DNA of 64,000 nucleotides, taken from positions 62,001-126,000 of the forward strand of contig JAPWDM010000001.1 of NCBI GenBank assembly GCA_035578155.1. Direction: 5' to 3'. The notes beneath the pieces are model-generated. The model was not told where the DNA came from, searched no databases, and saw nothing but the letters and a program-made list of their open reading frames with translations. Position 1 is the first letter of the stretch, and each line of letters starts with the position of its first letter. The stretch comes from Brachynemurus nebulosus (lineage: Eukaryota > Arthropoda > Insecta > Neuroptera > Myrmeleontidae). Below are positions 11,828 to 23,649 of this stretch, piece by piece. The position numbers were made by a program, and so were the translations under genes.

Positions 11828-12590
11828 TTCTAGAAAACTAGCAAAGATGTCGAAAAACCAACTCCACTATCGGATTCATCAGCGTAAAATACGCCAAATA
11901 GCCGAAACTGACAAAAATTCTAGAATATTCTACTAGTCAACTAGCAGAGATATCAAAAAACAGACTCCACTTTTGATTTAGTTACTATTTAATTAGATTA
12001 AGCAGCGCAATTTGACAAAAATTCTAGAATGTTCTATTCGTCAACTAACAAAGATATCGAAAAACCGGTTGTACTATTTAATTGGTCATGAAAAAGACGA
12101 AATATCACATTTGATAAATGTTTTAGAATATTCTATTTTGGCTGACGAACAGATCATTCTAGAATGTTGGCCAAAATGGAACATTTAGTTTATATTAGTT
12201 TAATTTTGGTTGGACAGTCAAATGGTGCAATCAATTTCTCAATATCTTTGCTACTTGACAATTAGAATATTCTAGAACATTTACCAATATGTGCTATTTG
12301 GTTTCTTTTTAGGTGACCAATTCAATGGCGACGTCTGTGTTTGGATATCTTTGCTAGTTTCCGAATAGAATATTTCAGAACATTTATCAAGATAGGCTGT
12401 TTGGCCTCTTTTTCAATAATCAATTAAATGCTGTAATTGATTTTTCGATATCTTTGCTAGTTAACAAATAGAACATTCCAGAATTTTGATCAAACTGTGC
12501 TGCTTAATCTCATTTTTAGTCACCAATTCAATAGTGAAGTTTGTTTTTTGATATCTCTGTTAGTTGACGATTAGAATATTCTAGAATTTT
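11828..12590. repeat. inverted 103-bp array (foldback) with heat-shock-element-like sites
   Basis: Left arm: CTAGCAAAGATRTC anchors at 11839, 11941 and 12044. Right arm: the complement GATATCTTTGCTAG at 12242, 12344, 12447 and 12550. All spacings are 102-103 bp. The centre (about 12134-12178) is itself a short palindrome with ATTTTGGC and GCCAAAAT ends. Every unit also holds a GAAnnTTCnnGAA-type site at the same place. No coding potential. Confidence 0.85.
11918..12586. promoter_or_regulatory. cluster of heat-shock-element-like trimers
   Basis: Five perfect alternating trimers: TTCTAGAATATTC (11918), TTCTAGAATGTTC (12022), GAATATTCTAGAA (12265), GAACATTCCAGAA (12471) and GAATATTCTAGAA (12574). 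Three more have one mismatch (12121, 12157, 12368). Three inverted nGAAn pentamers is the established binding pattern for heat-shock factor trimers. Whether they bind HSF here is inference; as palindromes they could instead be transposase sites. Confidence 0.6.
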
Positions 12591-13015
12591 ACGTTACTCA
12601 TTTTGCATACTACGTATGCAGAATATGTGTATATATGTATGCAATAAAATTTAAAAATTTTTAGTCTACGAGACCCTTGTAGTGTGTAGACGTAGTGTGT
12701 GCTAGTGCCCACTATAAAAAATTGGTCATCATATTTGTACGGACCAATGTTTTCACTCTAGAAGTCTACATAGACTAATATATGTACATATGTATCACAC
12801 ACGACACACATCACACACATTACAAGGTAGCTACCTCACAAGGTACCACACGGCAGGTACAGGGGGTATGTAATGTGCTGAGTAAGCAAATATTACATGC
12901 GACGCATATGTACGTATAAACAAGAGCAAACATAGTATGTGGGTGACGTATGTGTATGTCTATTTCACTCGAAATGTGACTATCTCGGAAGTGACTATCT
13001 TGGACGGCTACTGTA

Positions 13016-13923
13016 TAATATAGCGACAATATTATTTCGGACTGTTCTGCATCTTTTTCCTTTTTTTCTTTTACTAAACAGAAAACAAGCAAATCAAATG
13101 TATCCTTTTCCAATAGACAAAAATTTTAACAGAACTGTACAATTGAACGGAACGTTTCTTTGCGACGAACGAATGACATCAAAATAATTGAATAAAAATC
13201 AATAAATGTCCAATAATGTGTATTACGATAATAATATAATAAAATATTGTTGATTTCTGCTTGCTACTATGTGTAGTTTGTTACTTCATTTCTATTGTCA
13301 GATAATTCTAAAACATTTTTGTTGGAAACTGTTCGGATATCCGTTAAACAAACTCTGCACAATAAAAGATATTGTATTATATTGTACGTACGTACGTACA
13401 AACTGTAAATCTATCTATCTCACCGATGTAGTTTAATGTTTCATATTGTTCCCTTCGTAATCCCCGATATATAAATTTGTCAAATTTTAACTCAAGTTCA
13501 AACTTATGCCGCTACTATCAATCAGTTTGAGTTAACAGGGCATGGGCTGGCTATTATGGTATTATATAGGTATGTATTGTTTAACAATTCGAATATTATT
13601 TCAACATATTCAATGGACGCAACAAAATGGAATTTGTAAATCATTAATCTTATTGTAAGGAAATGGAATGGTTCAGTGAGTAATGTCATCGATTATTGAG
13701 TGTATGATCTTGGTTTTCAATTGTTATATAATCTGTTATAGTTCATTTTAATTAAGTGAAACGAATTTATATTTTGCTGGGTATAAATGTTAACAAAATT
13801 GTTTTGGGGAATAATCTTTTTTTGTTTTCTAAATTTTTGAATAATGATTTCCATGAAGCTATATGCTAGGAGTAACATGGGTTATCATAGTAAAATTTAT
13901 AAGTTAAAAATTGTATAATAACA
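13016..13923. other. unassigned AT-rich DNA
   Basis: Contains a short (ACGT)n run at 13386-13399; nothing else recognised. Confidence 0.45.
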
Positions 13924-14764
13924 CTAGCCGTACCCGCGACGTCGTTCGCACAAAGCATTGTTGTAAACTCAATGAGAAGTATATACGTAAGTGTAATAAT
14001 CATACAGAACTTACAAAGAATAATAATTTTTATGTAATGCATGCACCTGTTCAAAATGGTTTTTCTACCTTTCCGTGGGAATGAGGAATTTTCCCGGAGT
14101 AAAAAGTATCTTAAATGTTGACCCAAGTAATAAGTTATCACCACACCAAATTTCATCAAGTAGTTTTTGCGTAATATGTGCACATGTCCATAATGGTTTT
14201 TCCATTATTCCCTCGGAATGGAACATTTTCCCGGAGCAAAAGGTATCCTAAATGTTGACCCATGTAATAAGTTATCACCACACCAAATTTTATCAAAATC
14301 CGTCCAATAGTTTTTGCGTAATGCGTGCGCATGAACAAAATGGTTTTTCTATTTTCCCGTGAGAATGAGGCATTTTCCCGGAGTAAAAACTATCTTAGAT
14401 GTTGCCCTAGGTAATAAGTTATCAGCACACCAAATTTTACTAAAATTGGTCCAATAGTTTTTGCCTAAAGTGTGCAAATGCTCAAAATGGTTTTTCTATT
14501 TTCCCGTGGGAATGAGGAATTTTCCCGGAGTAAAAAGTATTTTAGATGTTGGCCCAGGTAATAGATTTTCATCACACCAAATTTCATTAAAATCCGTCCA
14601 ATAGTTTTTGGGTGATGCGTGAACAGACAGACAGACAGACAAAAATTCTAAAAATCGCTGTTTTGATATCTACATCGATAACTATTTACAGTACCAGTAC
14701 AATTTTCCAAAAAAATTCCATGTACAGAAATAGTCTCCTTACAATTTTATTATTATATATTAGA
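13924..14764 (-). mobile_element. non-autonomous Helitron, copy 2 (four internal units)
   Basis: Reverse orientation: the 3' CTAG is at 13924-13927 beside GCGACGTCGTTCGC, and the 5' end, read on the minus strand, is TCTAATATATAATAATAAAA ending at 14764. Flanking bases are A and T as expected. It has four ~137-147-bp units, marked by CACCAAATTT at 14144, 14281, 14428 and 14575, then a (GACA)n stretch at 14623-14641. Copies 1 and 3 have about two units, which explains its greater length (841 bp). Confidence 0.85.
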
Positions 14765-14897
14765 TGTCTTGAAAAGATATACACACTGAAAAAATTGTTA
14801 GTTATCATAACCGAAAAACTACTAAATTTTTTTAGTAAAATACAGTTTCAAAAAAATTTATTTAGTTGCTACATCTAAAAAAATATTTTTTATAAAT

Positions 14898-15170
14898 GAA
14901 GACATACGTGGATAAAGGTGTTATGTAACATTTTTTCAAAAATTCATATTTTGTCAAATTTTGAATTTTTTTTTTTTTTGCTGAAGTATATTACGTGTAT
15001 ACTAAAATTTGGTTTCATTAGGTCCAATAATTTTGCAGAAATTCAATAATAAACATATGCTACTGCAGTCTGCATGAGACGTATATGTAAACAAAAACAT
15101 TCAAACGCTTCTACTGTAAAGTTATAAAAAAAATGTTACATAACACCCTCATCCACTCATATCTTCAAAT
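14898..15170. mobile_element. small inverted-repeat MITE
   Basis: Arms of about 40 bp: GAAGACATACGTGGATAAAG on the left and, in reverse, GAAGATATGAGTGGATGAGG on the right, both running into GTGTTATGTAACATTTTTT. AAAT flanks both sides, a possible 4-bp duplication. The interior shares TTTGGTTTCATTA with a site near 19890. Confidence 0.65.
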
Positions 15171-15357
15171 ATGTTATTATTACAGACAATAAAATAATAA
15201 TTTACAAATAATTCTATTCTATTCTTAATGCAATTAAAACATTAAACACATGTTTACAAATGATTTTGTTGCAGTATCTAAATTAATAATTCGTGCTAAG
15301 TTTAAAAGACAGACAAATTTTGGGTTTTATATTGGTATCTCTTTCTTTTTAACGTAT

Positions 15358-15477
15358 TAGCGAGTTTCCAGAATGGATACACGCTATTACAGCCGCTGTC
15401 ATAACGCGACCTAAACCCGGGACTATGGCAGAAATTTGTTTTGAGGTCCCTAGAACCCGAAAATAACCTTCACTAAA

Positions 15478-15569
<92 letters not shown>

Positions 15570-15570
15570 G

Positions 15571-15659
<89 letters not shown>

Positions 15660-15800
15660 CCGCACGATAACTCTCGAACGAAATGTCCTAGGATTACGAA
15701 ATTTGGTGAGAACGTTGAAAGTCCAAAAATCTTGGATGAGTTCTTCGGCCAGACGTGTCTGACGTCAGGAACATGGTTTTTCAATAAGGAGATATTTGAT
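15358..15800 (+). repeat. family B repeat, copy 1, with (TA)n core
   Basis: The left block has GCTATTACAGCC, GGGACTATGGCAGAAATTTG and TTTTGAGGTCCCTAGAA; then (TA)n at 15481-15655; then ACGATAACTCTCGAACGAAA and a GCCAGACGTGTCTG segment. The same order occurs at 16072-16873 and 59241-59570. The (TA)n sits at the same internal position each time. Tyr/Ile repeats predicted from it are not a protein. Confidence 0.8.
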
Positions 15801-16071
15801 ATGGATTATCCATATACTATATTTCGTTACTGAAGTCAAATAACGACTTATAGAGTTAGTATGTACATACCAATATGTATGTAGTAAGATACTATATACA
15901 TATTCCTCAAAGACCTATGCATGTACCATTGATATATGAATACTATTCATATATCTATGGCATGTACATAATTACGAAATAAAAAAGCCGCCAAGTGCAA
16001 GTTGTACTTGCGCCAATAGTGTTCCGTACAAGCAGTGATTATTATAGATTTAATGTAATATGTAGCATATA
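15801..16071. other. unassigned DNA with two small hairpins
   Basis: A hairpin at about 15919-15969 pairs ATGTACCATTGATATATGAA with its imperfect complement; GCAAGTTGTACTTGC forms another near 16000. Their loops are too short for a typical microRNA precursor. Confidence 0.4.
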
Positions 16072-16442
16072 AAATACCTCTGTCGCAGCATCCTGCATAA
16101 CATAACGAATTTCCGTTTACAAAAATTAGTTTTTGTCGGAAATTAGGTCGGAAATTAGTTGACAGAATAATTATTGTTCAAAAACCTTTTTTATGTGATT
16201 TTTTCAATGGTGTAAAAAAATGTTACAAAAATTTTTGAATTTGGGGAAATTTTTGCAAAATTTAATTTTTTTCACGAAAAATGCCCAAAAAACCATGTTC
16301 CGAGCATCGCATTTATGGCAAGATTTTTGGAGAATTTCCAGAATGGAATTCAGCTATTACAGCCACTGTCATGAGGCGACCTGAGTCCGGGACTATGGCA
16401 AAAATTTATTTTGAGGTCCCTAGAAACCGAAAATAATATTCA

Positions 16443-16503
<61 letters not shown>

Positions 16504-16518
16504 GTATATATATATATG

Positions 16519-16574
<56 letters not shown>

Positions 16575-16873
16575 CGCACGATAACTTTCGAATGAAATGT
16601 CCTATTTTTTTACGAAATTTGGTGAAAATGTTGGAAATTCGTTAGTCAGAGCGTGTTTTCTTGAGCATTTTTCGTGAAAAAAATTTCTTTTTGCTAAAAT
16701 TTTCCCAATTTCAAAAATTTTTGCAACATTTTTTTTACACCATTAGAAAGAGGAGAAAAATCAAATAAAAAAGATTTTAAACCATCATTGTGTATAAACT
16801 GGTTACCGAGAAAAACTAATTTTTATAATCGGAAACTCGCTATGTTATGCAGGATGCTGCGACAGGGGTATTT
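16072..16873. mobile_element. family B element with ~215-bp terminal inverted repeats
   Basis: The left end is AAATACCTCTGTCGCAGCAT and the right end its near-complement (AAATACCCCTGTCGCAGCAT in reverse). Inverted arms extend inward to about 16287 and 16660, pairing through GAATTTGGGGAAATTTTTGC and TTTTTCACGAAAAATG. The centre is a family B block with (TA)n at 16445-16571. No coding frame. The same end appears alone at 61870-61909. Superfamily unknown; no clear target duplication. Confidence 0.75.
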
Positions 16874-17246
16874 ATTTATTTTTTTGTATCTTTTCTAAAT
16901 ACCTACTCATACTCAATGTTTATTTACATATTTAAAATTAATTTGATAGGTATTAAAACATTTACGACTCGAACCAGCAACAATTATGTTTGTCTTCATT
17001 AAATATCCACCACTTTCACCCTGTGCACCAAAGAATCACTAATACTACTTAATTTATTAAATAGAATATTCTATAATTGCTTTATTATGAAAAATAAACT
17101 TTAGTTTTGACTTTGTGACTCTTACTGTGCCTCGTAAAAGAGGCTCTTTTAACTGCCGACTTTAGTGCCACATGTAAAACGCGTCATCATCGGTAAAAGC
17201 AACACGAAATTATTTTTTATAAGTAGGTACTTAGAAGTCTACAGAT
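16874..17246. other. unassigned AT-rich DNA
   Basis: No repeat or coding signal recognised. Confidence 0.4.
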
Positions 17247-18120
17247 GGGCAATTCCATGGAAAAGGCTCCATAATTTAAAAAAATAAATAATTGTTATTG
17301 GTAGTAAAAATACGTTAATATGATGGCAACACTAGAGTATAGTACTTTAAGTTCCCAAAATTTCAATAAAAGTTTGTTTTTAGATTTTTAAGAAATAGTG
17401 TAATTTTCAATGTTTTATCGTAAGTATAAGCTAATAGTGTATTTTATAGTGGTGTTTTAATTAAATTTTCACGGCAAGTATTTAGAATTATTGTAATCCT
17501 AATTGAATCCTTAACGGGAATAGAATTTATTATAAATTTACAGATTTTGAAAAATTTTAAGAAATTTTGTATTTTAGGTAATAAATAATAAAAATAAGTA
17601 CATTGTTGTACCTTTAAAATTACTTTAAAGTTCCTATTTTATGTCCTATAGTGTCAGTTTCTAGGATTTCATTTAAAAATACTACTGCAATTCAAAGTGA
17701 TGGTAGTGTTAGTCACGTTTTGATCTGTAGTGTCAGTCACGAATTATTTTTCGAATAACTACTTTTCTAAAAAAGTAAAGTCTTTCATTTTATCATTTTC
17801 CAATAATTTGTTTCATATACTTCGGTTAAATATACAATTTAAAATTATAACGTCTGTACAGAGGAAGATTTTCGAAGTTTAAAAACACTCTCGAAAGCGA
17901 CTTCCTTTTGCATGTAGTGTCAGTCACATTTACATTTTATTAAATGAATCATATTTCACAACTTTATTTGTGCACACTTTTTATTACAGAGGGATAATTG
18001 GGCTATCAACTATAAAACCATGCTAAAACTGAAACTGTAAACATAGTGATATTCGTAATATAAGGCAAAATAAAACGTAAATTGTGTCAAATGTAGAGTC
18101 AGTCACATATGGAATTGCCC
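17247..18120 (+). mobile_element. GGGCAATTCC-family DNA transposon, copy 1
   Basis: Ends are GGGCAATTCCATGG and ATATGGAATTGCCC, with a perfect 4-bp duplication AGAT at 17243-17246 and 18121-18124. The interior has TGTAGTGTCAGTCAC-like motifs at 17703, 17726, 17913 and 18092 plus a weaker one near 17649, the last abutting the right end. Copies 2 and 3 keep these ends but carry a different motif. No coding frame. A 4-bp duplication occurs in several superfamilies (e.g. Sola, Ginger); which one applies cannot be told. Confidence 0.8.
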
Positions 18121-18124
18121 AGAT

Positions 18125-18693
18125 GTAAAATTTCAGATTCAGAGTTATTGCATACAGATTGTTAAAAATTATTAAGCTTCTAATAGTCCGAATAACCCCT
18201 TAAACTATTGAAATGTCAACTATTATTGTTGATAATTTCATTTCTGATCTCAAAATTTTAATCACCCATTGATACGGCTATGTGAATGCAGTTATTGTGA
18301 TTTTGATAATAGAATTCAGAATAATCAAAATATGGCTCTAATTACCTATACCTACTTCCTTTATATAGATATCTCGATGTACTCTTATTCATATAACAGA
18401 GTAGAATAGAGCGGTATATATTCATAAACATATTACAGGCGTATTAATCAGCTTAACCTCTTCATGTTGTCATAATAAAATTAGATATTGATTGAATGCT
18501 ATTGAAATATTTTACATTGTAATGCCATCATTTATGTGTTATCTATGGGTCAGGTGTATATGCTATAGAGCAGCCATGCCAATATTGTTTTTATATGTAA
18601 TAATAAATTACTGAACAATTAACAATTGCCCATGTAGGAATAGCCAGACATGGAAAACAAGCCAGCAGTTGGCCGATCTTTGGCTTTCCAGAA
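18125..18693. other. unassigned AT-rich DNA
   Basis: Nothing recognised. Confidence 0.4.
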
Positions 18694-19168
18694 ATGGCCA
18701 ATAGTAGTTCCCTCAAATCGGCCAAAGTTTGGTAAATCATCGCTAAGAAAATATTATCTTAAAATTAAAAATTTTTCATCAGCCAATAAACGGCAATCTT
18801 CAAGGCTGGTAAATGGCCAGCTTACGTACCCTTGAATGGGTAAATAGTGGCGCCATTCATCAGCCAATGAACGACCAATAAACTTCAACCTCCAAAGCTG
18901 ATAAATTGCAGCTTAAGTACCCTTAATAAGCAAATAGTGGCGCCATTTATCAGCTTTGGAGATTACCGTTTATTGACCATTCATTGGCTAATTAGTGGCG
19001 TCAATATTTACCCATTCAAGGGTACGTAAGCTAGCCATTTATCAGCTTTGAAGATTGCCGTTTATTGGCCGTTAATTGGCTGATGAACAATGTTTAGTTT
19101 TTAGATAAAATTTTCTTCCCGATGATTTACCAGACATTGGCCGATTTGAGGGAACTACTATTAGCCAT
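18694..19168. mobile_element. 475-bp imperfect palindrome rich in GGCCAAT (foldback MITE)
   Basis: The left arm begins ATGGCCAATAGTAGTTCCCT and the right arm ends with its complement (GGAACTACTATTAGCCAT). Both arms carry CATCAGCCAAT, AACGGCAATCTTCAA and CTTACGTACCCTTGAATGGG segments. Inner repeats of TAGTGGCGCCAT suggest small-scale duplication. No target duplication could be fixed. Confidence 0.75.
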
Positions 19169-21986
19169 ATTAATTTTTAATCTATAAAATAAGCTTCCGC
19201 ATTGTCAGTGTAAATTAAAAATTAAATTTAAAAAAAAATAAATAAAAATAAAATTTTTTAAAAATTGACCCAATATAAAAGAAAATAAAGAAATTTCTAA
19301 AACAAAAATTTCATAATTAACCAACTTTAATTTCCTACAATAATTGATAAATTTAGGATTTAGTAGTTTCTGGATCCCTAGCGCAGCGTCCATCATTTTA
19401 AATTTAAAAGGCAAAGTAAAATCATTTTTAAAAATGCGGGATGCATTTTCTTGATGTTAAATCTTTTTGTTTAAAACTTTGTTTAATATTTAACTGCATA
19501 TTGTAAATTATGTAGTAAAAGAAATTTGGATCAATACTTTTATAACTGATTTTTTTTTTAAATTTCCATATAACTAAACATTTTAATAATTTTTACTAAA
19601 ATTGATGTAACTTTTTAATTGGTTGTAATAAAATCGGAGAAAAAGAAAAATAACTTTCTTTTTACGTGTCGCGTTTTTATTTACTATGTATAAAAGTATT
19701 AATTTTACAGACTTAAAAAAGAGCATAATTATATAATTTAAATATTGCGCGTTAAACATGCATCGAAGCTGACGAATAATGACTTGCGCAACACGAATAT
19801 TTAGTGTTTACGTGGCTACTTATTATGTAGTGAGGTCACAGCGTGAGCGTCAAGCATACTATATGCTGAAATATCATCTACTGAAATTTGGTTTCATTAC
19901 GTTTAATAGTTTCGTAGAAATATAAGCTCTGGAACGAGTTAAGTCTCAACTACCAAATTTTTATTTTTTGTTTATATCATAAAGAGGTGTAACTTATAGT
20001 CTACACAAGAAAAAAAAAACTGAAGGAGTCTTTCTCCCTTTTAATGATTTTGCACCTTTAAAAGCCCTGCTTTAACCTAATTTTCACTTTTTCCACGTTT
20101 CTCACTACTTATGTAATATTATGTTAGGACACAAAATTTAGAATATATTATTCTAATAAGTTTGCTTTTTAGTTTATCTTGATATCTGTAAAATTAACAG
20201 AGCTATACACACTTGCGCAAAACTTGTCGAAAAAACCCTGCCAAACCAAACTTAAAATAGCTACTAGAAAAAAATATGAGCTTCTCACTTACATATCATT
20301 GATGAGAAACTATTAAAAAAACTGGAAAAATAAAAAATGTTGAAATAATAGGCTGCATGATTTCTGTTGGATTGGTTCAATATACACATTATGTTAATTA
20401 CTTATTATTATTTCCACAATTTCAAAGTATACACTGGCAAAATGTTGAACATCTTACAGCTGACATTATAAAATTTAATAAAACAATTTTAGGTATACTA
20501 CTCATCTAAATAAATATTAATGTAAATTTTTCGAAAAAAATGTGATTGCATAAAAAGTATAGTGTACTCATACTCGTGAGAAATAAGTAACTTTTGTCAT
20601 TTACTGTTCAGTATATACTATTATTTGAATGAATTCTTATTTACAAAAGAAATAGTAAGAATCTGACATTTTTTGTTTCGACAAAAATTACTTTTTTCGA
20701 AAACCTACTTACATAGGATAATGATTCAAAAACGTATATTATGTAATTCTTTTTGCTTTTTAAGTACTTTGGTGTAAAAAAACACAACTTTAGGATATTG
20801 TGGCCTCATTGAAAAATTCATTCATCAATCAGGCTTAGGGTTTCCAATGGTTTTATCATATTTTGTAAAAATAAAATAGTTCGTTCGAAAATTATCCTCC
20901 AGACACATATATACAAATTTCTTAAAACAAATTTCTATCACAGTGCCCGCTTCATATCTCACAATGACACTTCCTCAGTTTCCATACGAAAATTCGCTAA
21001 AGTTACTAAATATATGTATTGTAAAATTTTACTAATAATAAAGAGAGATAACAATAAAGTCAAAAGTATTCTAGTAATTCATTGTATATTTCCTTTCAAA
21101 ATTTAGAAAAACATTAACCTCAAAAAGATTACCTACTACAATTTAATCATTATTTTAAAGCCATCAGAAAAAAATATATTGAACGTATTGACATTATAAT
21201 ATAAATCTGTATATAGGATAAAAAATCGCGTTGACAAATTCAATTCAATTATTATGTAAATCCGGAATTCTTTTTACGAATTCAAATACTATAAGGGACG
21301 TTTTCTAATATCGAACTGTACATTTATAACGTACGTATAGACAGTTTAGCAGATTATTTCCATTTTATCTATCTTTCTCATTTTCGTTTTTTGGTCTTTC
21401 ACATAAAATTAATCAAAAATAAATAAAAAGTTTTCTTTTACGAAATTTACTACTTTAATTCTGTTAAAAAAACATACAAGAACGAAAAACGGAAACAAAG
21501 AAGAAAATTTAAAAATACAATTAACAAGAAAATTTTATAAATTATATTTAATTGTGTTTGTATTAATTTTTTTTTTTACGAGCAAAAAGAATTCCGACAG
21601 TTAATTGGTAGCATCCCGGTATACCTACGGTTCTGTATATGTATGTATAAATGAATTGATGAAGCACACTTATTAAATGTTTTTCTCAAGGAAAAGTTAA
21701 TTTTTCCTGTTATTAATTTTATCGGCACGAAGATAAAATTTCACTTTTAACAACACCATTCATTAAAAGTAGAATATTATTATGTTGAAAATTTTTACTG
21801 TTTTTAATTTATAAATATTTTGTATAAATATTTGTACATAGGCAGGTGCTACCTATATGCCGGGGATAATACACGTTCGGTATATAATATACAGACATTT
21901 ATATAGAGGAGTAACTATATAAAACACATAACTTTTGTGTAATTTATTAAAAATGGAAAGAGAAAATTGTATTATATTGGGACGTA
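19169..21986. other. unassigned AT-rich DNA, 2.8 kb
   Basis: Long AT-rich stretch with no gene, inverted repeat or array recognised. A TTTGGTTTCATTACG/AATAGTTTCGTAGAAAT fragment near 19890 resembles one at 15010. Older, decayed repeats are likely but not demonstrable by eye. Confidence 0.45.
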
Positions 21987-23647
21987 AGGTAAGAGCACCA
22001 GTAGCCGTTATTGGCCCAATAGCCGTCAAGGTTCAGTAAAATAATAAATATTAAGATATCATACAAGCATATATTTTTTTTGCTTCCTGCTACACGTTCT
22101 GGAAAGTATGCCCTACCGTTATTGCATTTATTGCATAATAATGGCTCATCTGACAGTTAGTGTTTGTAAAATTTGCATATATTCACTAAAACTCTTAAGT
22201 TTTAGCTAAGGTAAGCACTAATTTCATTTTACTCTAATTTTGATTTAACGAATAAATAGTTATATTTTTTTGTCTTTTGAGGTTTATTACGAATTAAATT
22301 TTGTTAAAAAATAATTTTTAGACCAGAAAACCTAACAGAAATTTATTATTTTTGATGGGGGCGATTGGTACATAAAATACAGACATTTTCCAGTAATCGC
22401 CATAGTGATAAGGCTACTGACCAGTACCCGTCATTACTTTCTGTAACAATTAAATTTTAGTAGTCCTTACAAATATCGGATACTGGTACCTTATAATAAC
22501 GGTTTTTGGTCCCGTCTTTTTTGTAAGTAAATTTCAATATAAAATTCAGTACTGAAAATTTAATAAATGCTTTTGATATGCTTTTCTTTAAAAAAAATGT
22601 CGATCTCTATCGTAGTCAAACAATTGCGTATATCACAGATAATTATCAGACCACATTGTCAGATCAATAAAAAAAAAAGTACCCCATATTATGCAAAAAG
22701 TGCCTCAACAATTATTTTAACCAACAAAGATGAGAACTTGTGATTCTTAACTGCTAGACAGTAGCCAACTACTAATCCAAAAATTAAGAAAATTTATTTA
22801 CTCATGGTCGACCTGGACGAAAATGGTTTTGTGTTTTTGCAGTAGACGTCCGGAGTTATCTAAGCGATTATCTCAAAATTTAACAAAATCAACGGCTTCG
22901 GTTGTCGAGCAAAATATAAAAAATTGGCTTAAGAAAATTGAAGAATGTTTAAGAAAGAAGAAATTTATAGAAATTTTGAAAGATACAGAGCGTCTGACGG
23001 AATTATGATGGATCACTACCTTTTTGAGCCCAACTAATAACCATATAATTGTTTAGAAAGGACAACAATCAGTATATAAGGTTATTAATTCCAAGGAAGA
23101 AGAATGTATAAAAACAGCATTTATAGATATTATGGATAATGCTTCAGAATTCTAAAAGAATTAATCAGTTCAGTGCCAATCTAAGCGGTATATCTGCAGC
23201 AATTGCAGAAACGAATAATAATATTTTTAATTTAAATAAATAAAATTTATTTATATATTTGGTATTTTGTAAAAATGGAAAGAGCAGAATCAAATAATTT
23301 TTTTTTAATAAAACTTTATCCTTAATTATTTTAATTATATAGCTCAGTTGTTTAAGATTAATCATATTCTAAAGAATGACGAATTCTGGGTGTCTCCTCT
23401 GACGGATACTGGACATCATTAATTTTTTATTGACGGGTACTGGTACACCACATTTTTTCCTTTATTTTACTTTTATTAATATATTTATTACAAAAATATT
23501 CGAATAAATTAAAATATTCCTGAAAGATCATAAAATTCTCTTTCGTTTTAGCCTTTGCTGTTGATTATTTCGTACAATTATGAACGAAAAAAATTAATGT
23601 AAATTCCTGCTCATGTCTTAACATGACGGCTACTGGTGCTCTTACCT
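21987..23647 (+). mobile_element. pogo/Tigger-like DNA transposon, degenerate
   Basis: Terminal inverted repeats AGGTAAGAGCACCAGTAGCC (left) and its complement at 23626-23647, bounded by TA at 21985-21986 and 23648-23649. A dead transposase fragment lies inside. Motifs resembling the terminus (GGCTACTGACCAGTACCCGT near 22410, GATACTGGTACC near 22480, GACGGGTACTGGTACACC near 23435) recur in both halves. At 1.66 kb it is shorter than a full pogo-type element, so part of the gene is deleted. Confidence 0.8.
22844..23155 (+). pseudogene. pogo/Tigger-type transposase fragment
   Basis: One frame reads through segments typical of Tigger/jerky-like transposases: RPELSKRLSQNLTKSTASVV, then QNIKNWLKKIEECL, then ILKDTERL, and after a stop FLSPTNNHIIV and KGQQSVYKVINSKEEECI. 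In the family this spans the end of the DNA-binding part and the start of the DDE domain, where a DETGF-like motif follows the DPSRI-like segment. Here that motif is replaced by a TGA stop (23006-23008), and a TAG follows (23054-23056). The first catalytic acid is lost and the frame ends at TAA (23153). TTTTTGCAG at 22833-22841 could be an old splice acceptor. Confidence 0.75.
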
Positions 23648-23649
23648 TA

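Larger units (their letters stand above)
11520..13013. mobile_element. TA-flanked element (Tc1/mariner/pogo-type) carrying a foldback array
   Basis: Ends are CAGTAGTCGTCCACGATAGT and, in reverse, CAGTAGCCGTCCAAGATAGT, bounded by TA at 11518-11519 and 13014-13015. The motif GTGACTATCTYGGA recurs subterminally (11566-11580, 12976-13004). CAGTAG-type ends with TA duplication are usual in pogo/Tigger-like elements. No transposase is visible in the 1.5 kb. Most of the interior is the inverted 103-bp array described separately. Confidence 0.75.

Noticed and set aside
15473..15833. Open frames of alternating Tyr-Ile in (TA)n tracts (also at 41162-41426 and 59356-59571)
   Set aside because: They are direct translations of a TA microsatellite in several frames and both strands, not proteins.
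15919..15969. Hairpin as a microRNA precursor
   Set aside because: The loop is only a few bases, the stem is short and AT-rich, and there is no evidence of expression.
22823..23008. Independent small gene starting at ATG 22823
   Set aside because: The ATG lies in a probable intron-like or decayed segment; the body aligns by motif to pogo/Tigger transposase and continues past the stop in the same frame.
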